This document shows positions 18,518 to 27,603 of a DNA stretch of 64,000 bases, one piece after another. This DNA comes from an uncultured Candidatus Actinomarina sp. (GTDB taxonomy: Bacteria > Actinomycetota > Acidimicrobiia > Actinomarinales > Actinomarinaceae). Within the stretch, counting starts at the first letter, position 1. Every line of letters starts with the position of its first letter. Below the pieces are notes generated by a model that did not search any database, was not told the DNA's origin, and saw only the letters and a list, made by a program, of their open reading frames with translations. The stretch spans positions 40,487 through 104,486 of the forward strand of contig CABYIX010000002.1 of NCBI GenBank assembly GCA_902519215.1. Reading direction: 5' to 3'. Made by a program: the position numbers and the translations under genes.

Positions 18518-19366
18518 TTGAATAATTATCAAACAACATTTAGAAATATTTTTTATTTCATAATTGCAATTCAAGTATCACTATTTCTATTTGGATACTT
18601 AAGGCCATCAATAATTTATGACTATTTAGATAATTGGCCAATATCAATATTGCCGATAGCTCTATTAATAATTAACAGGAATTATTTTAAAAACGAATTA
18701 TTGAATAACTATTTATTTGGAATTTTAATTATTATTTTTACCACTTTTCCTATTGTTCTTTTGACAGGATCTAATGTTTTAACAACTAACTCATTTGATG
18801 CCGAGTTCAAAAATTTTCAATTAAGTGAAGAAGTTGATTATGTGATGACTATTGATATTGAAGGTTCTATAAGTTTAGACTTCTTTGAAGGCAGTGGTTA
18901 CAAAGTTGATATTTTAAACCGTCCAGGAAAAACTGGCTTCCCAGAAGCATTACAAGCAAATCTTGGAAACCCCCAACCGATAAGATTAAGAGAGGTATCA
19001 ACTGATAGGTTATTACAGGTTAGTGGGTGGAAATTAGATTTAGGAAATAAAACAAATTGGGAACTTGATATTCTTTCATTTGACTCTAATTATTATTTAG
19101 ATAGTCCTAATTTAGGTGAATCAAAATTTATAGGTACTGGGGAAATTTTCTTGGGTCCCAGTTTGAGCTCAGGAGATATTGTCATAAATGGCATATTCAA
19201 TATAACTGTAGACAGAAAACTTCCAATTGTTGTTATAGGTAATGCAGATGTACCAGCAAACTGGATTAATGCTACAATAGGATATTTAAATCAAACCAGT
19301 GGAAGTTATAATTTAAAAGTAATTGTTGAGGATGGCTCAACAGTTGTCTTTGAAGAAGGAGAGTAA
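18518..19366 (+). CDS. Membrane protein of unknown function with beta-rich C-terminal domain
   Basis: Not assigned to a family with confidence. The 282-residue protein starts with three hydrophobic segments (about 11-30, 40-55 and 65-82). A roughly 190-residue extracytoplasmic region follows, rich in alternating beta strands, such as GTGEIFLGPSLSSGDIVING, reminiscent of the LiaF/toast-rack type of domain. The start is a TTG only 4 bases after the tRNA, and no better start is visible before the membrane segments. It is 4 bases before livH, so it may be cotranscribed with the amino acid importer, perhaps only by position. Confidence 0.55.
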   Translation: MNNYQTTFRNIFYFIIAIQVSLFLFGYLRPSIIYDYLDNWPISILPIALLIINRNYFKNELLNNYLFGILIIIFTTFPIVLLTGSNVLTTNSFDAEFKNFQLSEEVDYVMTIDIEGSISLDFFEGSGYKVDILNRPGKTGFPEALQANLGNPQPIRLREVSTDRLLQVSGWKLDLGNKTNWELDILSFDSNYYLDSPNLGESKFIGTGEIFLGPSLSSGDIVINGIFNITVDRKLPIVVIGNADVPANWINATIGYLNQTSGSYNLKVIVEDGSTVVFEEGE

Positions 19367-19370
19367 CTAG

Positions 19371-20288
19371 GTGTTAGACCAATTAGGTAATGGACTTTTA
19401 CTTGGCATAATTATTTCAGTGGCATCTGTTGCTCTTTCATTGCTATATGGTGTCACAAGAATAGTTAACTTTGCACATGGAGAAATTATTGCTTTGGGCG
19501 CAATCGCTACATTATTTTTTTCAAGCCCAATAGATTATCGAGTTTTGTTTCTAGACAAATTTTCTCCTTTAGGGTTAAATTTTGCCCTTTCGTGTATATT
19601 AGCTGTTATTATTTGTGGTTTATTTGGTGGGTTGCTGGAGTTAATTTTATTTAGACCTTTAAGAAAAGGCAATGTTGGCAATATAGCCGTTTTAGTTGTT
19701 ACAATAGGCCTTTCAATTTTTATAAGACACTTGTATTTGCTATTTGCTACAGGAAAAGTGCAAAATTTCCCTTTAGAGCTTCAAAGGAGACAAACTTACC
19801 TTTTTTTTGACATGACTCCAAGAAACTTAAAAGTACTGATAGCTGGAATACTAGTAATGATCTTAATTGGCCTTTTATTGACATATACAAAACTTGGTAA
19901 GGCGATGAGGGCAGTTAGAGACTCCGAGGAGTTGTCTAGTGTCTCTGGAATTAATTCTGACAATATAATTCTAATTACTTGGATCTCATCAAGCATGCTT
20001 GCTGGCCTAGCAGGAGTTTTTCAAGCAATAATAAATGATGTTAGATGGAACATGGGCTTTTTAATACTTCTATTAATTTTTGCTGGAACTGTTTTAGGTG
20101 GAATTGGTACATCTTTTGGAGCGATGGTAGGTGGTTTTATTATTGGCATCCTAGTACAGGTATCTGTTGGGCTTCCATTTATGGAAGGACATACTGAGGC
20201 AAAAAATGCAGTCGCTCTTGGAATAATGATTGTAATTTTATTATTTAGGCCACAAGGAATATTTGGACAGAAAGAAAGAATATCATGA
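19371..20288 (+). CDS. livH: Branched-chain amino acid-type ABC transporter permease LivH
   Basis: A 305-residue inner-membrane permease of the LivH type. It has the VNFAHGEIIALGA motif near residue 30 and the late cytoplasmic motif VSGINSDNIILITWISSSMLAGLAG. About eight hydrophobic segments are present. It starts with GTG and overlaps livM by 4 bases. With LivM, LivG, LivF and the convergently encoded binding protein it forms a HAAT-family importer. Urea or short amides are alternative substrates of the family. Confidence 0.9.
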   Translation: MLDQLGNGLLLGIIISVASVALSLLYGVTRIVNFAHGEIIALGAIATLFFSSPIDYRVLFLDKFSPLGLNFALSCILAVIICGLFGGLLELILFRPLRKGNVGNIAVLVVTIGLSIFIRHLYLLFATGKVQNFPLELQRRQTYLFFDMTPRNLKVLIAGILVMILIGLLLTYTKLGKAMRAVRDSEELSSVSGINSDNIILITWISSSMLAGLAGVFQAIINDVRWNMGFLILLLIFAGTVLGGIGTSFGAMVGGFIIGILVQVSVGLPFMEGHTEAKNAVALGIMIVILLFRPQGIFGQKERIS

Positions 20289-21349
20289 GTTCTTTACTAA
20301 TTTCTAAAAGGGTTATTTTTGCTATTGCTATTACCTCATTTTCAATTTACTTAGTTTTTCTTCTTAACCCTGAGGGTGCTTTAAGAATACTAATAAATCT
20401 ACTAACCTTCGCTGGAATATATGGATTAAGCGCAATTGGTTTAAATGTTCATTTTGGATGGACAGGTCTTTTAAACTTTGGCCATGCCTCTTTCATGGGT
20501 ATGGGAGCATATGTTACATTGCTTTTGATGCCACACGCAGCTGGAAGAGAAGGAGAGGTAACGACTACAGGCTTACCAATAATTCTTGCTGTTTTTGTAG
20601 GCATTGCAGCTGCTGCTCTATTCGGATTACTTTTAGGATTGCCAGCTATAAGGCTTAGAGGAGATTATTTAGCAATTGTAACTATTGCTGCTGCAGAGAT
20701 ATTTCGATTACTAGTTAGGGATTTAGAATCCATAACAGGCGGTGTATATGGAATAATTTCATATACAGAAAATCTACAAAAATTTAGGCCAGAATTCATA
20801 AATAGCTTTTCTTTAAACTATGAGTTTGCACCATCTCAGGCTTGGGTAGGAATAATTGCTTGGGTTTCAATTATTTTAACTTTATTTTTACTAAAGAGAT
20901 TAAATAGTTCACCATGGGGTAGGGCATTGAGGGCTGTAAGAGAGGATGAAGATGCAGTAAGGGCAATGGGAAAAAATGCTGTATGGTTAAAGCTTCAGAG
21001 TTTCATGTTAGGTGCTGGAATTGCTGGACTATCCGGAGCTCTTCTTGCGTTTAATTATGGATCCTTAGAAACGACTGTCTTTGTTCCATTGCTTACTTTT
21101 TATGTATGGGCAATCATGATTCTTGGAGGAGTGGGAAGTCTTACTGGTCCAATTTTTGGATCTATTATCTTTTGGGTTATTATTTCAGAAACTGATAGGC
21201 TAGCCTATATTTTCTTTGAAAATGCAAATGGTCAACAACTTGCAGGGTTTAGATTTTTACTTGTAGGTTTGTTAATAATGTTATTAATGATTTTTAGGCC
21301 TAGTGGACTTCTTGGGAAGAAAGAGGAGCTATTACTCGATGTCAAATAA
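20285..21349 (+). CDS. livM: Branched-chain amino acid-type ABC transporter permease LivM
   Basis: The 354-residue LivM-type permease has the family segments GWTGLLNFGHASFMGMGAY and GLPAIRLRGDYLAIVTIAAAE plus the loop GRALRAVREDEDAVRAMG. It ends with MIFRPSGLLGKKEE, typical of LivM C-termini. It overlaps livH by 4 bases and livG by 11. It pairs with LivH to form the channel. Confidence 0.92.
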   Translation: MSSLLISKRVIFAIAITSFSIYLVFLLNPEGALRILINLLTFAGIYGLSAIGLNVHFGWTGLLNFGHASFMGMGAYVTLLLMPHAAGREGEVTTTGLPIILAVFVGIAAAALFGLLLGLPAIRLRGDYLAIVTIAAAEIFRLLVRDLESITGGVYGIISYTENLQKFRPEFINSFSLNYEFAPSQAWVGIIAWVSIILTLFLLKRLNSSPWGRALRAVREDEDAVRAMGKNAVWLKLQSFMLGAGIAGLSGALLAFNYGSLETTVFVPLLTFYVWAIMILGGVGSLTGPIFGSIIFWVIISETDRLAYIFFENANGQQLAGFRFLLVGLLIMLLMIFRPSGLLGKKEELLLDVK

Positions 21350-22109
21350 TCTTTTAGAAGTAAAAAATTTAAAAAAATCTTTTGGAGGCCTTCAAGCTGT
21401 CGATATTAAAGAACTTAAATTTAAAAAAAATCAACTAACTTCAATTATTGGACCTAATGGCGCAGGAAAAACTACTTTTTTTGATTTAATCTCAGGTTTT
21501 CAGACAGCAGATAGTGGAGATATATTTTTAAATGGTGATGACATTTCAAATTCACAGCCTTATCAAATAGCAAGAATGGGAATGATAAGAACATTCCAAC
21601 TAACTAAGGTATTTGACAGAATGACTGTTTTAGAAAACTTAATGTTTTCTGGATCCTCAGTTACTAATGATTCGTTTACAAAATCAATTATTAATACTAA
21701 AAAACAAAGAAATTATGAAATTGAACTAAAAGATAAATCTTATGAGATTATGGAAGATCTCAACATTTCGCACATGGCAGATTCATATGCCCGAGAGCTT
21801 TCAGGTGGGCAAAAAAAATTACTTGAGTTAGCAAGATCAATTATCAATAATCCAGAAACCCTTCTTTTAGATGAGCCTTTAGCTGGAGTTAATCCAAAAT
21901 TAGCTGAAGACTTGTTAGATTTAATCCAAAAGCTCGCATCTAGCGGAATTTCAATCTTGATGGTCGAGCATAATATTGAAGCAGTTATGAAAATATCAGA
22001 GAGAATTGTTGTTCTTTCTGAAGGAACTTTGATAGCTGATGGAAGTCCAAATGAAATCAGAAATGACCAAAGTGTTATCGAAGCTTATTTAGGAAAAGAT
22101 GATGAATAA
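21339..22109 (+). CDS. livG: Branched-chain amino acid-type ABC transporter ATP-binding protein LivG
   Basis: From the ATG at 21339 the ATPase has 256 residues. Walker A is IGPNGAGKTT, the signature is LSGGQKKLLELARS, and Walker B is TLLLDEPLAGVNP, followed by the switch His in MVEHNIE. The insert between Walker A and signature is long, as in LivG. An upstream in-frame GTG at 21303 is unlikely because it would add residues translated from the livM C-terminus. Confidence 0.93.
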   Translation: MSNNLLEVKNLKKSFGGLQAVDIKELKFKKNQLTSIIGPNGAGKTTFFDLISGFQTADSGDIFLNGDDISNSQPYQIARMGMIRTFQLTKVFDRMTVLENLMFSGSSVTNDSFTKSIINTKKQRNYEIELKDKSYEIMEDLNISHMADSYARELSGGQKKLLELARSIINNPETLLLDEPLAGVNPKLAEDLLDLIQKLASSGISILMVEHNIEAVMKISERIVVLSEGTLIADGSPNEIRNDQSVIEAYLGKDDE

Positions 22110-22818
22110 AACCGTACTTGAATGTAATGGAATTGCTGCTGGATATGTAAAGGATTTAAATATACTTCAAGGAGTTGATTTAGTTGTTAAAGAAAAGGAA
22201 ATTGTATCAATTATTGGTCCCAACGGAGCAGGAAAATCAACTTTACTTAAAGCAATAATGGGTCTGATAAATGTATCAGGTGGCAGGTTTTATATAAATG
22301 GTATTGAGAAAACTAATCTTGCAACTCATAAAATTGTAAACGAAGGCATTGGGTACGTTCCTCAGGTTGCAAATGTATTCCCTTCTTTAACAATTGAAGA
22401 AAATCTAGAAATTGGTTCTTGGAGTTTAAACAAACAGCAAAAAGAAAATTTAAAACAAATTTATGAACAATTTTCATTACTTAAAGACAGAAAAAAAGAC
22501 AAAGCTGGAAACCTTTCAGGAGGACAAAGACAAATTTTAGCTTTAGCGAGAGCATTAATTACCAAACCAACTTTATTATTACTAGATGAGCCATCAGCTG
22601 GTCTTTCACCCGTAGCCATAAATGAAGTTTTTTCAATTATTAATGATATTAATGAATCTGGTGTTTCAATATTACTGGTTGAGCAGAATGCAAAAAGAGC
22701 ACTCAGCTTTAGTGATAGAGGATATGTTCTTGATCAAGGCAGAAATGCATATCAAGGAAAAGGTGAAGATTTATTAAATGACCCAAGAGTTATTGACCTG
22801 TATCTTGGTAAGTTATAA
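22099..22818 (+). CDS. livF: Branched-chain amino acid-type ABC transporter ATP-binding protein LivF
   Basis: The 239-residue second ATPase has Walker A IGPNGAGKST, signature LSGGQRQILALARAL and Walker B LLLLDEPSAGLSP. The compact size and the GIGYVPQVANVFPSLTIEENL segment are typical of LivF. Two consecutive ATGs (22099, 22102) could start it. It overlaps livG by 11 bases and is followed directly by a strong terminator. Confidence 0.93.
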   Translation: MMNKTVLECNGIAAGYVKDLNILQGVDLVVKEKEIVSIIGPNGAGKSTLLKAIMGLINVSGGRFYINGIEKTNLATHKIVNEGIGYVPQVANVFPSLTIEENLEIGSWSLNKQQKENLKQIYEQFSLLKDRKKDKAGNLSGGQRQILALARALITKPTLLLLDEPSAGLSPVAINEVFSIINDINESGVSILLVEQNAKRALSFSDRGYVLDQGRNAYQGKGEDLLNDPRVIDLYLGKL

Positions 22819-22849
22819 AAAAAAGGCCTGAATTAACAGGCCTTTTTTT
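22818..22849. terminator. Bidirectional terminator between livF and livK
   Basis: A 13-bp perfect stem, with AAAAAAAGGCCTG (22818-22830) pairing with CAGGCCTTTTTTT (22837-22849), has a 6-base loop. Because it has A's on one side and T's on the other, it can end transcripts from both livF (+) and the convergent binding-protein gene (-). Confidence 0.92.
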
Positions 22850-22864
22850 ACATCTAATTAAAGA

Positions 22865-24151
22865 TTATGAACCGAAGTCCACTGATTTAAGGACAGGGTT
22901 AGTATCACCCTCAGTTGTCCAAATATCGTATGTAGCAGCAGTTGGGTCACCAGCTTGATCTAATTCGACCTCACCAGAAGCACCAACATAGTCTACATCT
23001 ACTCCGTCAGCTGCAAGTGCAATACAAGCAACTCCGATACATTTTTCACCACCAGATGATGCAGCAACTAAGCCAGAAGCAATTTCTGGACCAGTTACAC
23101 CATTAGCAGCTGCTGATATTGCCATTAACATGACAGCATCATAAGCTTGTGGAGCAAAAATGAATGTTGGAGAACCATCAGCTGATACTCCAGCATAGGC
23201 TGCTTCAAAAGCATCTTTAGCTTCACCTGCTGCAGAACCAGGAGCTGTTCCCTTGAATCCATCAAGAGCAGTACCTAGACCACATAATGAAGCAAGACCA
23301 GCATCTTTAACACCATCAGTCATATACCAAGGAGTGTCAAGAAGGCCTTGTTCGAATGCAGGTTGTAGAACTCCACAACCAGTTTCTGGAAATAAAATTC
23401 CAACTATAGCTTCAGCGCCACCCTTACCAACAGCAGTTACTTCAGATGTAAATTCTGTAGCATCAGTTGCATGATAAACAATAGTCTTGACTGTTCCACC
23501 AGCTGCTTCAAATGCAGCAGCAGTGGCTTCAGCAAGACCTCTACCATAAGAGTCAGCTCTTGAAATAATAGAAACTGTTTGTACACCGTCTTCAACTAAT
23601 AATGATGCTAAAACATCACCTTGGAGAAGATCTGATGGAGCAGTTCTTGCATAAAATCCTTTTTTATCAATTTTTGTAAATTGAGGACTTGTATTTGATG
23701 GAGATACCATTACAACTTCTGCAGCAATTGCAGTGTCAAGTATTGCTAGTGAGGTACCGCTACAAGCAGCTCCCATAACACCTTGTGCACCTTGTGCAAT
23801 CACATCATTCAGACTTGTAAGAGCAACAGCTCCATCACAACCACTATCACCCTCAATGAGGACTACAGGTTGTCCATTTATACCGCCAGCGGCATTGATT
23901 TGCTCAACAGCAAGAGCTGCACCTAGTGCAATACCAGGTCCCAGAGATGCTAGATCACCAGATAATGGCATCAAAGATGCCAAGACTAATGGATCAGCAG
24001 CAGGGGCAGCAGTAGTAGCAGGAGCTTCTGTAGTAGCAGGAGCTTCGGTTGTTTCAACCTCTACTTCTTCAACTACTTCATCCGAACCACCACATGCCAC
24101 AGCAACAAGTGCCAAAATCGCAATCAAAGCCAAAGCTTTGCGATTCTTCAT
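22865..24151 (-). CDS. livK: Branched-chain amino acid-type ABC transporter substrate-binding lipoprotein
   Basis: A type I periplasmic-binding-fold lipoprotein. Its signal peptide ends in the lipobox LVAVAC, then comes a Glu/Thr/Ala/Pro linker. The mature domain begins LVLASLMPLSGDLASLGPGI and includes GINGQPVVLIEGDSGCD. The ATG at 24151 (428 residues) is preferred because an AAAGGA ribosome binding site lies about 8 bases before it. A GTG at 24172 would add 7 residues with no such site. It faces the livHMGF genes and so has its own promoter. Four Cys in the mature part may form disulfides. The ligand is inferred from the family. Confidence 0.9.
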   Translation of the reverse strand: MKNRKALALIAILALVAVACGGSDEVVEEVEVETTEAPATTEAPATTAAPAADPLVLASLMPLSGDLASLGPGIALGAALAVEQINAAGGINGQPVVLIEGDSGCDGAVALTSLNDVIAQGAQGVMGAACSGTSLAILDTAIAAEVVMVSPSNTSPQFTKIDKKGFYARTAPSDLLQGDVLASLLVEDGVQTVSIISRADSYGRGLAEATAAAFEAAGGTVKTIVYHATDATEFTSEVTAVGKGGAEAIVGILFPETGCGVLQPAFEQGLLDTPWYMTDGVKDAGLASLCGLGTALDGFKGTAPGSAAGEAKDAFEAAYAGVSADGSPTFIFAPQAYDAVMLMAISAAANGVTGPEIASGLVAASSGGEKCIGVACIALAADGVDVDYVGASGEVELDQAGDPTAATYDIWTTEGDTNPVLKSVDFGS

Positions 24152-24267
24152 ATATAATTTCCTTTCAGTCACTGAAATTAAAAAAACCTACTAATTTGTA
24201 GGAATTATCAAACAATAGCGGATTTTTAGTACTATTCAATAGCAGAGTTAAATAATTTAAACAAATA

Positions 24268-25281
24268 ATGAATAATTTAATAACAAATTTACTTATTGAG
24301 CTAAGAAGTATTGAATATATAGAACTATTTATTTATCTTTTTATAATATTTTTTCTTATTTATGGATGGAGAAAAGGCTTTTTATTGCAGCTTTTTTATT
24401 TAGTTACCCTTTTATTAGCAATTTCATTGAGCTTTAGATACTCATATCAACTTGGTTCTTATATAAGTAGTTGGTTTAATTCAAACATTCAGCTTTCTGA
24501 AATTTTTGGAGGTGTTTTGATATTTATTTCGATTCTGACAGTTGCTTCTTTTTTTCAAAATTTTATTGTCAACAATCAGAAACAGAGAGATGTAGGTAAT
24601 AAGCTTCTCGGGTCCTTAGTGTCAATTTTAGTTAGTAACTTAATACTCACATTAATTTTTACAACAACATCTCTTATGACGCTCCCTAAGTTTTTAGAAA
24701 AAACTTTAGAGGATTCAAGTTTGATTTCACTTTACACGAATACAGAAGGAACACCCCAGCAAGCTCTAGAGCTTGTAACCGGAACAGATCTAATCAAAGT
24801 TGTAAGTCGCATAAAAGATCTTACTGGTAAGCCCTCTGTAGTTGTTAGCGAACAAGGATGTATTGAAATTCCATCTTATGCATTATCAAATTTGTCTAAC
24901 AAAGAAGAGTTCAGTCAGGAATTGTACAACTTAATTTTAGTTGAAAGGAATAATGAGAATCTTATATCTTTAGAGCTAAGTAATACCTTATCAGAAGTAG
25001 CTCAGGATTATGCGTATGAAATGTACACAAAGGGATTTTGGTGTCATAAAAATCCAAATAATGGAGACTTAGTTGGAGACAGGTTGTCAAAAAAAGGTTT
25101 TCCATATATTAATATTGGTGAAAACTTAGCACTTTCATCCTCTGTGCGCTCAGGACACAATAGTCTAATGAATTCTGAGTCACATAGAAATACAATTTTA
25201 GATAATGAATTTAAGAGAATGGGCATTGGTGTTGTATCAGGACCCCTAGGCTTAATCATTGTTCAGATATTTTCCTCATGA
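24268..25281 (+). CDS. CvpA-like membrane domain fused to a CAP (SCP) domain
   Basis: The first about 150 residues hold four hydrophobic segments with an FIIFFLIYGWRKGF start, as in CvpA/colicin V production-like proteins. The last about 125 residues form a CAP/SCP domain: LSEVAQDYAYEMYTKGFWCH, then YINIGENLA and SHRNTILDNEFKRMGIGV. The CAP segments HKNP, GENLA and SHRNTIL are conserved. The fusion places a CAP domain outside the membrane. Its role is unknown, but cell-envelope binding or peptidase activity has been proposed for CAP proteins. The stop overlaps the next start by 4 bases. Confidence 0.75.
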   Translation: MNNLITNLLIELRSIEYIELFIYLFIIFFLIYGWRKGFLLQLFYLVTLLLAISLSFRYSYQLGSYISSWFNSNIQLSEIFGGVLIFISILTVASFFQNFIVNNQKQRDVGNKLLGSLVSILVSNLILTLIFTTTSLMTLPKFLEKTLEDSSLISLYTNTEGTPQQALELVTGTDLIKVVSRIKDLTGKPSVVVSEQGCIEIPSYALSNLSNKEEFSQELYNLILVERNNENLISLELSNTLSEVAQDYAYEMYTKGFWCHKNPNNGDLVGDRLSKKGFPYINIGENLALSSSVRSGHNSLMNSESHRNTILDNEFKRMGIGVVSGPLGLIIVQIFSS

Positions 25282-25574
25282 ATATAGAAATAGAAGACTT
25301 CATTGAAGTTTTAAATGAAGGTTTAAAAAAGTATTTAAAACAAAATAATTATTCAGTAGATAAAAGTTTTTACGACCAATTAGAAAAAAAATTACACTAT
25401 GAGCTGTCCCGTCCGTTTAATGAACAATTATTTACTCCTACTCAACTTTTAAATAATTATGTTCAGAAAAACTTAAATTCTACATTAAGGTTAACCCCTT
25501 TTGATTTAGGAGAAGAATTCAGAAGTACTCTATTGAGATGGGGAGTTGCAAAAGCTAAGTTTCTTCATGAGTGA
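25278..25574 (+). CDS. Small protein of unknown function
   Basis: A 98-residue, mostly helical, charged protein with no recognised motif and no membrane segment. It starts in the last 4 bases of the CvpA-CAP gene, and its stop overlaps the MATE transporter start by 8 bases. The tight coupling on both sides supports it being a real gene. Confidence 0.6.
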   Translation: MNIEIEDFIEVLNEGLKKYLKQNNYSVDKSFYDQLEKKLHYELSRPFNEQLFTPTQLLNNYVQKNLNSTLRLTPFDLGEEFRSTLLRWGVAKAKFLHE

Positions 25575-26856
25575 AAAAAATATAAAAAAAGATGTATGGC
25601 TTAATAGTTACCCTATTCTTCTATGGTTAATTTCTGAACCCTTAGTTGGACTCATTGACTCAAGAATTGCTAGCTATTTAAATATTGAGGTTTTATCAGC
25701 TGTAGGAATAGGAGAAACAGTTTATTTTGTATTTATTTGGATATTTGTGTTTCTTGCTTACGGAACAACACCTTATGTTTCAGAACTACAGGCATCAAAT
25801 CAAATATCAAAATTAAATTACTTCATTATGTTTGGAAGAAGAGCTTCAATTTTTATCGGCTGTATATCTTGTTTGTTACTTGTCCTGTTTTCAGATCTAT
25901 TGATAAGCTTATTTGAACCAACTACAGAGGTAACTCTAAAGGCAAACTCTTATTTAATTCTAAGAAGTATCGGATTACCTTTTTATCTACTAAATATGCA
26001 TTCAACAGCTGTTTTGAGAGGCATGAAGCATCCAAAAATAACTTTATATTCTTCAATTATTGTTGGAGTCTCTAATGTTATTTTAAGTTTTGTATTAGCA
26101 GTTGTTTTTGATTTTGGGATACAAGGTATAGCTATTGCAAGTTCAATTTCCTTTTTAATAAGTGCATTTTATTCGACTAAAGTTTTACTAAATAAACAAC
26201 AACAGGATGATGTTTTTGATGTTCTAGTTGATAAAAAAGAAGTAAGCCATAAATTTTTCTATGTTGGGTTTTATATTTTTATTCGATCCATGTTCCTTAC
26301 TATCTTTATGGCATATTTAAGAAATAGGGCTTCCCTTATGTCTATGGAAGAAATTGCTCTACAGCATGTATTACTACAACTTTGGTCCTTCGGATATGTT
26401 TTTGTTGACGCATTAGCTATTGCAGCACAAACATTGGTTTCAGAATATAAAACAAAGTTTCATGATTATAGAAATTCAGATTTAAAAAAATATCTGAATA
26501 AGTTAACACTCAGAATATCAGTATCTCTTTTTGTTTTTTCTAGTATTTTTTTAGATACTTTAATAACTTTAATAACAGACAAATCCTTGGGTCAACTTAT
26601 AGATTTTGAATTAAGAATATTATTTGGATTAAGTTTATTGATTGGAAGCTTTGCTTTTTTATGGGATGGTGTACTACTTGGACTAGACAAATCGAGAGAG
26701 TTTTCATCTCTAACTGTTGTTTCTTCTATTATTGGATTTATATCTTGTAGTTATTTCCTTAGCTTTGAAAATACATTATCAAGTTTATGGATAGGTTTAA
26801 ATCTGAGTTTAGTTTATAGGGGTGTTGCAGGCTTTCTGTATCAGATACGTGATTAG
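25567..26856 (+). CDS. MATE-family efflux transporter
   Basis: The 429-residue membrane protein has about twelve hydrophobic segments in two similar halves, as in MATE transporters of the DinF type. An early LLWLISEPLVGLIDSRIASY segment matches the family's first helix (PxxG and D). A central AVLRGMKHPKITLYSSIIVGVSN is also typical. MATE proteins export drugs or metabolites using Na+ or H+ gradients; the substrate is unknown. ATG 25567 is chosen over an upstream TTG at 25546. The 3' end overlaps rex by 4 bases (convergent). Confidence 0.88.
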   Translation: MSEKNIKKDVWLNSYPILLWLISEPLVGLIDSRIASYLNIEVLSAVGIGETVYFVFIWIFVFLAYGTTPYVSELQASNQISKLNYFIMFGRRASIFIGCISCLLLVLFSDLLISLFEPTTEVTLKANSYLILRSIGLPFYLLNMHSTAVLRGMKHPKITLYSSIIVGVSNVILSFVLAVVFDFGIQGIAIASSISFLISAFYSTKVLLNKQQQDDVFDVLVDKKEVSHKFFYVGFYIFIRSMFLTIFMAYLRNRASLMSMEEIALQHVLLQLWSFGYVFVDALAIAAQTLVSEYKTKFHDYRNSDLKKYLNKLTLRISVSLFVFSSIFLDTLITLITDKSLGQLIDFELRILFGLSLLIGSFAFLWDGVLLGLDKSREFSSLTVVSSIIGFISCSYFLSFENTLSSLWIGLNLSLVYRGVAGFLYQIRD

Positions 26857-27545
26857 TCGACTGCTTTTAATATTGGCCTATCTAGGTAATAGCTGAGAAT
26901 TTGTAGTTCTTGAGACAAGTCAACAGATCTAATCTGCACATCTTTAACATTTTTCAAAAGAACAGGTGCAAAGTTTAAAATAGATCTAACACCACAATCA
27001 ATGAGCTGATCAGCAACACCTTGTGCGTACTCACCTGGAGTCGCAATTATTCCAATAGCTACGTTATATTTTCTACAGTACTCCTCCATTTTATTGAGGG
27101 GAGTTACTACTAATCCAGCTACTTGACTATTAATTTTTTTTGGATCATCATCAAAAAGACCAACAACTCCAAAACCTTTATCTTTAAATCCACCATAATG
27201 GGCCAATGCTGATCCCAGGTTTCCAACACCTACAATTACAGCACTCCATCCCTCAACCAATCCAAGCTCTAATTGAAGTTGGTTTCTTAGTGTTTTGATG
27301 TCATACCCGACACCACGAGTACCTAAAGTACCTAGATATGAAAGATCACGCCTTACTTGAGCATCATTTACTTTAGCTAAATCCGCAAGATTTTTTGAAG
27401 AAATACCAATTAAGTCACTGTCAATTTGATCAAGACATTGTAAGTAGAGAGGTAATCTTTTTACTGTTGCAGGAGGTATTTTTCTATTTTCTTTCACTAA
27501 TGCACAATCTAATGGCAAATTGAAATTATAAGTAATTTTATACAA
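26853..27545 (-). CDS. rex: Redox-sensing transcriptional repressor Rex
   Basis: Rex senses the NADH/NAD+ ratio and leaves its operators when NADH is high. The protein has an N-terminal winged helix (IPPATVKRLPLYLQCLDQI to RRDLSYLGTLGTRGVGYD). A Rossmann domain follows, with GVGNLGSALAHYGGF and an acidic end of strand 2 (LFDDDP). The C-terminal swap helix ends the protein. The longest form starts at a TTG (27545, 230 residues). A GTG at 27497 would give a product starting just before the conserved PPATVKRLPLY and may be the true start. A consensus Rex box lies before nuoA, 1.4 kb away. Confidence 0.93.
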   Translation of the reverse strand: MYKITYNFNLPLDCALVKENRKIPPATVKRLPLYLQCLDQIDSDLIGISSKNLADLAKVNDAQVRRDLSYLGTLGTRGVGYDIKTLRNQLQLELGLVEGWSAVIVGVGNLGSALAHYGGFKDKGFGVVGLFDDDPKKINSQVAGLVVTPLNKMEEYCRKYNVAIGIIATPGEYAQGVADQLIDCGVRSILNFAPVLLKNVKDVQIRSVDLSQELQILSYYLDRPILKAVD

Positions 27546-27603
27546 GATTTATTACAGATTTGCAGTTTCTTATTACTAATTAATCAATGTATGTTGGTAA
27601 TTA

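Noticed and set aside
18518..24151. Urea importer (Urt) instead of an amino acid importer
   Set aside because: The same family includes urea uptake, but no urease or urea genes are nearby and the binding protein carries no clear Urt feature. The more general amino acid-type call is kept.
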